Shown in pieces: positions 50,401 through 60,267 of a DNA stretch of 64,000 bases. A model generated the notes under the pieces. The model saw only the letters and a list, made by a program, of their open reading frames with translations. It had not been told where the DNA came from and did no database searches. The stretch is taken from NCBI RefSeq assembly GCF_036884655.1, contig NC_088327.1:14021001-14085000 (forward strand). Reading direction: 5' to 3'. The stretch comes from Musa acuminata AAA Group. Lineage: Eukaryota; Streptophyta; Magnoliopsida; Zingiberales; Musaceae. The number at the start of each line of letters is the position of its first letter. Position 1 is the stretch's first letter. The position numbers were made by a program, and so were the translations under genes.

Positions 50401-51744
50401 CCTTCTCCCTGATATGTAGGAATATCTTTGTCCTGGAGGAATTTAGAGGTGGGAGAGGGGGCCTTGGGAGTGGAGTGTCGGGCTGGTCGATCCTTCTCCT
50501 TGGCGGTACCGAGGTTTGCCCTCGGGGCGGTTCCGCTCATAGCCTTTTATGCTCCTCGCGCTTTCCCGCCATCAGCGCCTTGGTAGCTATGTATTAGTTA
50601 GCACGTTGAAGCATTTCGGGGATAGTCATCGGCGGTCGCTCGACCAACAACCAGAAGAATCCGGAAGGCCGAAGTCCCATCAAGAACATCTACATTATCA
50701 AAGAGGGATGAGCATCAGGTAGCCCCCAGATTTCAGTAGCAAAATGAGTCACGAAATGAGAAAGTGGCTCGTCATCCTTCTGGCTGAGACCGAGGAGTAG
50801 GGCCACATACAGCTTTGGTCGCACGCTAGCCAAGAAGTTGAGCTCGAACTCTTTGGCCAACTAGTCGAAAGAGGCGATCGAGGCTGGCCTAAGTCGACTG
50901 TACCACATCCGAGCTAGTCCTTGAAGCGAGGTGGGGAACACCCTCCACATGAGGGCATCCAAGGTGACGTATAGGGCTGTCTGGGCCCGAAAGGCGGCGA
51001 CATGCTCCGTCGGGCCAGAGCCGCCGTCATAGGCTTCGATCACCGGGAGGCAAAAGCTAGGAGGGACAGGCTTGTCCTGAATCTCCAATGTGAAGGGTGA
51101 TTCTCTTGAAGAGGCCTCGCCAAGCTCTTCTTCGGACTTATGAAACTCTCGTTGAACCTTGTTTAGGCATCGATTGACCGAGCGTAACTGGGCCCGAAGA
51201 GAGTCTATTGAGTTGGATGATAGTGTCGGGCTCGAGGATGCTAAAGCAGGGCCACTGGAGGTTCCACGTGCTATGCATGGGCATCAACCTTGGTTTCGAT
51301 CGCTCTTCTAGCGACAAGGCGATATTCGTTGTCACGGGCCGTCGAGGGGGCAGGGGTGGTGCAGGAGAGGGTGGAGGCTACGTGGGAGCGGGGGGGCAAC
51401 GACTCCCATTGTGGCATTTGTGGGATCGTTAGGAGTTGGGCGAGGTGAGGAATGAGGGGAACGATGGTTTGCATCATCCCCGACAAAATTTGGACCTGGT
51501 GTCTCAGGCTAAGGAATGCCTCAACGGAGATGGGAGGTGGAATGGTAGCGATCCTAGGAGGTAATAACCTCGGATCATTGAACAGCCGCCAATAGCGACC
51601 TGGGGTCACCGTAGAGCAATTCACCTCTTGCCCCGGGGGAGGCGGGAGTTGTTCTCTGAACACAAGAGTTGAGTGGGTCGAGAGGTGCTCATTGCCCAAG
51701 TGCTTGCCTAGGTTGCCTGGCTGGGACTGATCTTGCGACATCAC
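47450..51744 (-). pseudogene. gag-pro-pol of Tat element 2, heavily decayed
   Basis: Gag begins at 51744 and continues through 51088-50861 to a stop, then on to about 50220. Protease is at 50179-49541, where the active site reads DIGSS instead of DTGSS. RT is largely missing: sequence jumps from the protease C-terminus to a YIDD-like remnant near 49455, so about 230 residues including motif A are deleted. The RT thumb/connection is at 49369-49055, the second RNase H at 48677-48339, and the integrase core at about 48060-47450, truncated by the third element. TAG at 50861-50863 interrupts gag at the same site as in element 1. Confidence 0.88.
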
Positions 51745-51749
51745 AACCC

Positions 51750-51766
51750 TTCTTCTAGCCCCAAAA
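51750..51766 (-). other. Primer-binding-site-like region of Tat element 2
   Basis: Minus-strand TTTTGGGGCTAGAAGAAGG adjoins the 5' LTR and resembles the site of element 1. Confidence 0.55.
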
Positions 51767-52448
51767 TGATAGAGTCTCCTTACGCCGTGGCTAGGGAGTC
51801 AATACGGTTGGGGTCGATTCCAGATGCACAAGGTCGCCTAGTCTAGCGCTCGGGTCTCAAGCGTCAGCCATCCCTCGTTCGGTGTAGGCCTTTGTCTCGG
51901 AGTCCTCGATGCTTAGGGTCTTCAACATCTCCACTCGGGCGTTGGGTCAAGTTGAAACCTTGTCTCCCGAGGGCCACCTTTTTTTTCTTAACGGGTGGCT
52001 AGCTTTTCTGCCATTGGGCTCCTGCACACAAGTTGAGGTCAGGCAGGGAATTTCCCAACTTGACCCTTCCGATGTTTAAGTTAGTTTCTCTTAGATGAGT
52101 GAGAGTAGAATGTTTGAGCCAAAAAGCCTCCTCCGTGTTGGCCAGGCGATGAGCTTTTATGCCTTCCCGCAGGGGTTGGCTGTCACCAACCTCTTAATGG
52201 TCGCCGCTATTCTAAGCGGCACACCCATACCTTTTATGCTAACACCAGTTGTCTTGTGCGGCGTCGAACCTGAGCGGAGCTGTCCTTGCCTCTATGGGGC
52301 AGAGGCATACTTGAGTGACGTCGTTATGCTCTTCTCGGGACGACATTGTACTAACGTGGTCTGCCACATCGATTCTGAAGCTTTTCGTTGGTGCTGATAT
52401 GGTTGCAGTCGGCCACCTAGGGGCATGCTACCAAATTATGCCCTATCA
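51767..52448 (-). repeat. 5' LTR of Tat element 2
   Basis: 682 bp, from TGATAGAGTC to CCCTATCA on the plus strand, followed by GGAGG. Confidence 0.88.
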
Positions 52449-52588
52449 GGAGGAGAAGCACAAGTACAATTCTCCGGTATTGTTAGAATCCATAAAGTGT
52501 GTTGTATTGCGGCCAGACCTAAACAAAAGAGAAATCTCTCGAGCGGCACAACACGAATCCCATATTTGCTCTTTATGATCTTTGGCAT

Positions 52589-54675
52589 TCACCAAAAATT
52601 AGACTAATTTAGTTGATAAACATTTTCGATGTATCTTAATATTATTTTTAATTTATCCTCCTGAGATAAAAAAAGGAATCGGTGTGGAAAAAAGTGGTGG
52701 TCTGGTCAGTGTTAGCCCGATAGGCATTACCGGTGTGGCGTGCACCTGTCTGTTATCCTTCCACTGTGAAGCCAGCCTGATGCGGTGCCCTCTGCTTTAG
52801 GATCCCAGATGGCTCGAACCTTCTTCGGGCCACATAGCTTAGCTGCCTGACTTGGAACGGGCAAGCCAAGTCTAGCACGACCTCACCAAAAATTAGACTA
52901 ATTTATTTGATAAACATTTTCGATGTATCTTAATATTATTTTTAATTTATCCTCCTAAGATAAAAAAAGGAATCGATGTGGAAAAAAGTGGTGGTCTGGT
53001 TAGTGTTAGCCCGATAGGCATTGCGGGACCGATAGCCCGATAGGCATTGCGGATATGGCATGCACTGGCTTGTTATCCTTCCACCTTCAAGAGTGGGAGG
53101 TTATCGTTGCTATGTGAAGCTAGCCTGATACGGTGCCCTTCGCTTTTGGATCCCAGATGGCTCGAACCTTCTTCGGGCCACATAGCTCAACTGCCTGACT
53201 TGGAACGGGCAAGCCAAGTCTAGCACGACCCTCACTAAAAATTAGACTAATTTATTTGATAAATATTTTCTATGTATCTTAATTTTATTTTTAATTTATC
53301 CTCCTGAGATAAAAAAAGGAATCGATGTGGAAAAAAGTGGTGCCCTCCGCTTTTGGATCCCAGATGGCTCGGACCTTCTTCGGGCCACATAGCTTAGCTG
53401 CCTGACTTAGAACGGGCAAGCCAAGTCTAGCACGACCCTCACCAAAAATTAGACTAATTTATTTGATAAATATTTTCGATGTATCTTAACTTTATTTTTA
53501 ATTTATCTGATGCGGTGCCCTTCGCTTTTGGATCCCAGATGGCTCGAACCTTCTTCGGGCCACATAGCTCAACTGCCTGACTTGGAACGGGCAAGCCAAG
53601 TCTAGCACGACCCTCACCAAAAATTAGACTAATTTATTTGATAAATATTTTCTATGTATCTTAATTTTATTTTTAATTTATCCTCCTGAGATAAAAAAAA
53701 AGGAATCGATGTGGAAAAAAGTGGTACCCTCCGCTTTTGGATCCCATATGGCTCGGACCTTCTTCGGGCCACATAGCTTAGCTGCCTGACTTAGAACGGG
53801 CAAGCCAAGTCTAGCACGACCCTCACCAAAAATTAGACTAATTTATTTGATAAATATTTTCGATGTATCTTAACTTTATTTTTAATTTATCCTCCTAAGA
53901 TAAAAAAAGGAATCGGTATGGAAAAAAGTGGTGGTCTGGTTAGTGTTAACCCGATAGGCATTGCAGGTGCATCGACCTGATTGCTCGGACCTTCGTTCGG
54001 GCCACATAGCTTAGTTGCCTGACTTGGAACGGGCAAGCCAAGTCTAGCATGACCTCACCAAAAATTAGACTAATTTATTTGATAAATATTTTTAATTTAT
54101 TATCCTGAGATAAAAAAAGGAATCGGTGTGGAAAAAATGGTGGTTTGATCAGTGTTAGTCCGATAGGACTTGCGGGTGTGGCGTGCACCGGCCTGTTATC
54201 CTTCCACTGTCAAGAGCGGGAGGTTATCGCTGCTCTGTGAAGCCAGCCTGACGCGGTGCCCTCCGCTTTAGAATCCCAAATGGCTCGGACCTTTGTTCGG
54301 GCCACATAGCTTAGTTGCCTGACTTAGAACGGGCAAGCCAAGTCTAGCATGACCTCACCAAAAATTAGACTAATTTATTTGATAAATATTTTTAATTTAT
54401 TATCCTGAGATAAAAAAAGGAATCGGTGTGGAAAAAAAATAGTGGTTTGATCAGTGTTAGTCCGATAGGACTTGCGGGTGTGGCGTGCACCGGCCTGTTA
54501 TCCTTTCACTGTCAAGAGCGCCTTCCACTGTCAAGAGCGGGAGGTTATCGCTGCTCTGTGAAGCCAGCCTGACGCGGTGCTCTCCACTTTAGAATCCCAG
54601 ATGGCTCGGACCTTTGTTCGGGCCACATAGCTTAGTTGCCTGACTTAGAATGGGCAAGCCAAGTCTAGCATGACC
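52589..54675 (-). repeat. Tandem array of 5'-truncated 7SL (SRP) RNA gene copies
   Basis: About eight head-to-tail units begin at TCACCAAAAATTAG-type joints near 52589, 52883, 53232, 53439, 53614, 53823, 54055 and 54355, and end at 54676. Unit lengths are 294, 349, 207, 175, 209, 232, 300 and 321 bp. Each minus-strand unit starts at GGTGAGGTCGTGCTAGAC, so the first ~95 nt of the RNA (Alu domain) and the promoter are missing. It keeps all or part of the S domain, ends in a T-run and continues into about 110 bp of AT-rich 3' flank. The three or four short units have internal deletions. They are pseudogene copies unless transcribed by read-through. Confidence 0.82.
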
Positions 54676-54755
54676 TCACCAAAAATTAGACTAATTTATT
54701 TGATAAATATTTTTAATTTATTATCCTGAGATAAAAAAAGGAATCGGTGTGGAAA

Positions 54756-55061
54756 AAAATAGTGGTTTGATCAGTGTTAGTCCGATAGGACTTGCGGGTG
54801 CGGCGTGCACCGGCCTGTTATTCTTCCACTGTCAAGAGCGGGAGGTTATCGCTACTCTGTGAAGCCAGCCTGACGCGGTGCTCTCCGCTTTAGAATCCCA
54901 GATGGCTCGGACCTTAGTACGGGCCACATAGCTCAGCTGCCTGACTTGGAACGGGCAAGCCAAGTATAGCACGACCTCACCCAACCCATTCGAACTGACC
55001 ACAACATCCCACCACTTCATTGCCCACGCTCGGGTCACAAGCCAGCGATACCGGGCTCGGC
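54756..55061 (-). ncRNA. 7SL: Signal recognition particle RNA (7SL RNA), full-length copy
   Basis: About 306 nt on the minus strand. It starts GCCGAGCCCGG, as plant 7SL RNAs start with GCCGAGC, and ends in a run of seven T (54759-54753), a Pol III terminator. Recognisable S-domain blocks: the hairpin ACTTGG-CTTGCCCGTT-CCAAGT, CCATCTGGGATTCTAAAGCG, GCGATAACCTCCCGCTCTTG and CTAACACTGATCA near the 3' end. The RNA is the scaffold of the cytosolic particle that targets secretory proteins to the ER. The Alu-domain motif reads TGTGACCCGAG where TGTAACCCGAG is usual, so activity is uncertain. The promoter is intact and truncated tandem copies follow it. The family call comes from recalled similarity, not a search. 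Confidence 0.82.
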
Positions 55062-55082
55062 GATCGAGGTCCTTCCACAGCA

Positions 55083-55126
55083 CCATATAACGGGTCGTGG
55101 AATTATAATAATTGGCGATGTGGGAC
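55083..55126 (-). promoter_or_regulatory. 7SL promoter: USE and TATA
   Basis: A perfect plant USE GTCCCACATCG (55126-55116) is followed after 25 bp by TTATATGG (55090-55083), about 28 bp before the RNA start. This USE-TATA spacing is that of Pol III-transcribed plant small RNA genes, as known for 7SL and U6. Confidence 0.82.
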
Positions 55127-57000
55127 TAAGAGCGCTTCCCCTGCTCCCTCCTTTTCCTTTCCGAACATTCGTGCACCGCATGCTTTCCAGGAGAACCCGA
55201 ATTGCATCTAAAGTTTCGATCATGGTTCCCCACCACCTAAAACCATTCCATCCCCTTCGAACAGACCAACGGAAGATGCCCTGCAGACCCCTCCAGATTG
55301 CCCAACTCCTAATCCTGAAACCTCGAAACCCAATGCTCTCCTGCATCGGGGATTCAATATGTTTCGAGGTAAATTTCTCCTACGTGGGCATTTTGGTTTA
55401 GGAGGTTTTGGTTCGAACCATAAAATTTTTATTACTTTTAATAAAAGTTAAAATATAATTTTATTTTTAAATAATAAAAATATTTTAAAATTATGAAACT
55501 ATTAGTTTCGATTCCTAAATTGTTGATTTCACATGGACATTTTCTATTCGGTTCGAAACCGAGGAATCGTTGAACGGGTTCAATTCTAATTTCAACTATC
55601 AGGCCTAAGACTTAATACATAATACGTTATCTTAGTGATGATCGAAGTAAAATTATATTGACAAGATGTCTTAATAATACTTAATTATTTAAAATTAAAT
55701 TATTGATATTACTTTTTACAAAGTCATATGAAACTCAGAATTCATAATATTGTAATGCTTCATTATTAATAATTGGGATGTAACAACTTATCATTCATGC
55801 GCCTTCACCACCTTCACATTCATGAACCCACATACGAAGCATATAGTGACACCAGTCCGCTTAATTTCCTTCACATTGGACTCTAATTAGGGTGCGCTTT
55901 TGAGTCAGTGTCATCAACCACTGCTCTATTTTTTTTTTCTATTAATTTGTGGGAGGTATTTTACACGAATATTATTGATAGTGCAGTTATAATCGACGTA
56001 TAAACAAATTGTTACTATGTCCAACTATATTCCACATGTGTTTGCTATATCGATAGGTTAGCCAAATTGAGGCATGTGTTATGCTTATGGCTACCATGGT
56101 GTGCCATTCCCGGTAGCTGACTTGAAGTTGAGCATCAACTTTAGATGAAATTGGGTATTCTCGAAAGGTGATGATTTTAGATAAGATAAAATAAACTTAT
56201 TTGAAGCATGATGAGAAATGGAATATTATTTCATGATTTTTTTGCATTTAACTGTTATTCTCTGATATGAACAAATATCTCAAGTCGATCAAGACTGATT
56301 CGTAGAATCCGAAAGAATTTTCTTTTAATATTTTGATTATTTAAACTATTTGATTTAAGATTAAATCTTTTTTTTAACTCTCATTTTTACTTTGAATAGT
56401 TTGAACCTCTAATTAAGTTGAGTATCAAAGTGATCATCTAACCTTTTTGAGATTTGGTACTAAGCATCAAATCATAATATGCTATATGTTATATGAAAAA
56501 GTTTTAATATCAGAATTAAAATTAAATAATAATACATAAGATTTACAATACATAGCTTTCGATGTAATCTAGAAAGAACTTTATCATATCTTTAGATTTG
56601 AAAGTCATAATGATATCAATATAATTAGATTCTACTTCTCTCTTTTTTTTATTTATTCATATGACCATTTAAATCGATGGACTAGAGATAAAGAATGATA
56701 AGAGAAGAATCGTAATCTTTCAATAATTATCATACATTCATGTCATGTGTCCGTAATTTTTCGAAGAGTAATTATGAGAGTTCCTCTCGTAAAGATCATC
56801 TCTGCTAACTTTCATCAAAATCCAATAAAATCTATAATATATCTTATTAATTATATATCATCACATAATTAATATAAGATATAATAATCTTCAAAAGTAT
56901 ATTATGTCGATTTTTGAATTGACGATGAAAACTGACATTAAAATTTGAATAACTTTATAAGGATATTGATATCCAAATCATTACTCTAGTCAACCGACGA
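55127..57000. other. Intergenic DNA upstream of 7SL and of the malate dehydrogenase copy
   Basis: 55127-55252 matches 35507-35633. A short open region with an ATG at 55222 on the plus strand shows no recognised family. From 55.4 to 57.0 kb it is AT-rich with nothing recognised. Confidence 0.5.
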
Positions 57001-57078
57001 CTTGAAGTCTCACAATTATTTCCTATTTATCACCTTAAGGTTTGGTTCCTCTCCGGTCCAGCAAAGAGAAACGAACCC

Positions 57079-57322
57079 AGCCGTCCGTAACTTTCCCACG
57101 AATCTCAAAGTACGTCTCGCTCCCACCGTCCCAGATTCCATGCCGAGACAACCAAGTATAAAAGCAGACGAACAGTTCGTTTCGTTCACCTACACAAATA
57201 CAAGGTTCGATTCCTTCCCGACACAGAACAAGAACGAAATCCACCCGTCCATAACTTTTACACGCATCTCGAAGCATGTCTCCCTCACACCAACGAAGTA
57301 CAAAAACAGACGAGCATTTCCG
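57079..57322. repeat. Imperfect ~162-bp direct duplication in the malate dehydrogenase upstream region
   Basis: The block from 57079 (CCGTCCGTAACTTTCCCACG) recurs from about 57241 (CCGTCCATAACTTTTACACG), and both continue into GTCTC and ACAGACGA/GCAGACGA segments. It lies 100-350 bp before the TATA box. Confidence 0.65.
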
Positions 57323-57429
57323 GTCGATCTGGACCGGACCCGATCGAAACCAATAGCCCGAGAACCCGATCGAATCCAAACAAGTTTCTCTGCCACCGCC
57401 ACGCGTCCTTCGTGTGTCCTCTCAGCGAC

Positions 57430-57436
57430 TATATAA
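57430..57436 (+). promoter_or_regulatory. TATA box of the malate dehydrogenase copy
   Basis: TATATAA lies about 140 bp ahead of the expected start codon and is followed by a C/T-rich leader. Confidence 0.6.
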
Positions 57437-59799
57437 TTCAAAACAGTCTATCACCGCCCGATCCCTCTCCTCCCTCGCCCCCTTCCCTCCCCTCCCCGTT
57501 CTATCTCTTCCTCTGTTCCCCTCCATCACTCGCCGCTCTTCCCACCTCTCATCACTCCACCTCCGATTCCTCCGCCACGGCCTTGTCGGATATCTCTCCA
57601 TCGTACGCGAAGTTCCGAGCTCTCCCACCGAGTAATCTCTCATCGCCTTCAAGAATAGGCGTCGCTCTGTTCCCTGCAGCGCTCGCCAGATTCCCAGAAT
57701 TCTCTGCTCTTTTGCACAGAAGTAGGTTCTTGTATCGGTTGTTCATCCCCGCTTGTTGATATTCTTGTCGTCTTCTGTTCTTTTGCTTGTAATTTGGACT
57801 ATTTAGCTGTTGTCGTTGTGCAGCCAAGTGCAGGCTCCTGTCCTGCCCACCACTCCGGCCGATGCATCTAGCAAGCGGGAGTGTTTCGGGGTGTTCTGCA
57901 CCACCTATGACCTGAAGGCGGTAATGCTTTCTTCCGTTTCTAACCATCTAAATTGTTTGTCTAAAAGAGTACGTCGTTTGTTTCTTGATGCTTGAGTTGT
58001 TCTTCTGGTTTCATTTCTGGTCAATCGTGAAGCAATTACGTTTAGTGATCAACGTAATATCTCAATTGACACTACCCACTCCTAGTCTTATTAGCTGTTT
58101 AGCTGCCTTTTGGAACTGCACTCCTGCAATAAAGATCATACACTGTAATCTCGATCATTGTTGGTGTGCCTATATTGGATAATCTGTTGCACAAGCTACT
58201 GAAGTTATCTAGAAGTCATATGAAACTGTTCACAATCATTTACTTCCATCAGAAACAATACATGTATGATGGTATAGCATTTCTTTTGCACCAAAACCAA
58301 TACTCTTCCAGAGTATGTTAACGTTTTGCAATCATGATCCTTATGTCTAATTTTTCGTCAGAACAATCAAGAACCAATTTTTAGTTAGAGAAAAGGGCAA
58401 CTAGAAAGTGATGATTGAAATGTAACTAGTTCAGTCCATTCTGGCTTGGGAGAAGGTAAAGCTCAACTACTCTTTATTATATCAGGAAATATTTTTTTAG
58501 ATCTATTACACTGATTCATAGGATTTATAAAATAAATTTCTTAGAACTCTGATGGATAATCAACCACCTCATTTCTTAAATGAAAATTTATTTGAGATGG
58601 TCATCTAAAAATGAGTTATGCCCAATTTCATGAGATGCACACAACTTCATGTGCATATTTTAATGTTTTTTCTAGGATGAGAAGACAAAGTCATGGAAGA
58701 GTTTGATCAATATTGCAATATCAGGTGCAGCTGGAATGATATCTAATCATCTACTTTTCAAAGTAAGGATTTCTGGCCTGATCCTTTAGCTTCCTTCAAA
58801 TTTGGTTTCATTGTTCATCGTTTATGGTGGTTTATAATTTTCATCTTGTCACGTCATCTGTTCTGCTATTGCTATCTCTACTATGTTTGTGTTCCTTGAA
58901 GATTCATGGTGGTATTAGAAATTTGCTAATGATAAAAGATATTTACCAGCTTTATTAAAAGAAGAAGACAACTAGTAATATTGCGCTAAATACTCAGACT
59001 AACAAGCGGCAAAAGTGATATTGATGATAGACAAACTTATAAGCATGACAATTTTCTTCATTGGAATGACACAGAAAATTTGGTAATTTGGATAATACCT
59101 CGTGTCATATATTTGAATTTATGTGCCTAAGAATTTTAACATTTAGAACATTTTCATGATGTTCCGTAATTTACTTATTGCTGTAAAGGACACTTGCCAA
59201 TAATTGTAGTTATCACTGGTAAAAGCATAGTTGATTCTAAGTTCTTTCCATTTCTTCTGTTCCAGTTTTATTCTTTATTATCCAGCAGATAATTCTATTT
59301 TTTGGTTCAGATTTGAAATGCCCTTTTGCTTTTTCCATCAGAAAAAAAAACTTCTATTACCAAATGTAGAGATTGTATCTTAAGATGTAGAACCTGTCTG
59401 TAGCTTTTTGATGATATCATTTTAAAATCTGATAAAATTTTGCTTATATCTTCAAGTATTATTCACAATTCTCTGAGCATAGATTTTGAACATCTGAATA
59501 ATGCATGACCAGTGATTTAAAAAGGCGCTCGGGCGCTCGCCTAGGCGCTCGGGCGAGGCCCGAGCGCCTCGCTAATCTCCTAGGCGGCGTGCTTCAAACA
59601 GGCGCCGCCTGGGCGCTCGCCCGAGCCCAGGCGCTGGGTGCTTCGGGCGAGCGCCTAGGTTAACCAAGGCGACCGAACCAGGATTTTAGGTCAGGTTCGG
59701 TCCTGGTTCGGTCTCTAATGGTTAGTTGGTTCAATCGAACCAACTAGAATCGATATAAGTGAGAACCCAACCCTAACCCTCGCCATTGCCGCAGCCGCT

Positions 59800-60225
59800 C
59801 CCGATCCCGATCCCGGTCCCGGTCTCGCTGCTCGCCACTGTCGCTGCTCGCAAACGCTTCCGTTGTCGCTGCTCGCCATTGTTGCTGCTCGCAAACACTG
59901 CCTCTGTTGCCGCTCGCGCCTCCCGCTGCTCGTCGCTCCTGCTCCCGCTGCCGCTACTCGCCGCTGTCGCTGCTCACAAACGCTGCCTCTGTCGCCGCTC
60001 GCGCCTCCCGTTGCTCGCCACTCCAGCTCCCGCTCCCGTTGCTCGCCATTGTCGCTGCTCGCAAACGCTGCCTCTGTCGCCGCTCGCGCCTCCCGCTGCT
60101 CACCGCTCCTGCTCCCGCTCCCGCTGTTGCTGCTCGCAAACACTGCCGCTGTCGCCGCTCGCGCCTCCCGCTGCTCGCCGCTCCTGCTCCCGCTGCCGCT
60201 TCCTCTTTTCTCAGTCAGCAGGCTC
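59800..60225. repeat. GC-rich tandem block inside the hAT element
   Basis: Units built from CGCTGCTCGC, CTGCCTCTGTCGCCGCTCGC and GCCTCCCGCTGCTCG recur four to five times with a period near 100 bp. Open frames on both strands result from this repetition. Confidence 0.85.
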
Positions 60226-60249
60226 AGCACCCCTTTACACTTCCTTTTA

Positions 60250-60267
60250 ACAGTATACGTATACTGT
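60250..60267. repeat. Perfect 18-bp palindrome in the hAT element
   Basis: ACAGTATACGTATACTGT lies at the border between the GC-rich tandem block and the AT-rich part. Confidence 0.9.

Larger units (their letters stand above)
39539..52448 (-). mobile_element. Second Tat-lineage LTR retrotransposon, old, with nested insertions
   Basis: A 12.9-kb element on the minus strand with a perfect target duplication GGAGG at 39534-39538 and 52449-52453. LTRs start TGATAGAG and end CCCTATCA on the plus strand. It holds degenerate gag-pro-pol (47450-51744), a 37-bp tandem array (41697-43670) interrupted by a TG...CA insertion (40567-41696), and a truncated third retroelement (43671-47449). The insertion and deletions remove the integrase C-terminus and any antisense gene. 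It is clearly older than Tat element 1 because the LTRs differ by many substitutions and indels. Confidence 0.9.

Noticed and set aside
54832..55401. Short ORFs over the 7SL gene and its upstream region
   Set aside because: They overlap a recognised RNA gene and its promoter, and none has a protein family signature.
57002..57441. Overlapping 114-144 residue ORFs upstream of the malate dehydrogenase copy
   Set aside because: They lie in a duplicated promoter region, differ between strands and match no family.
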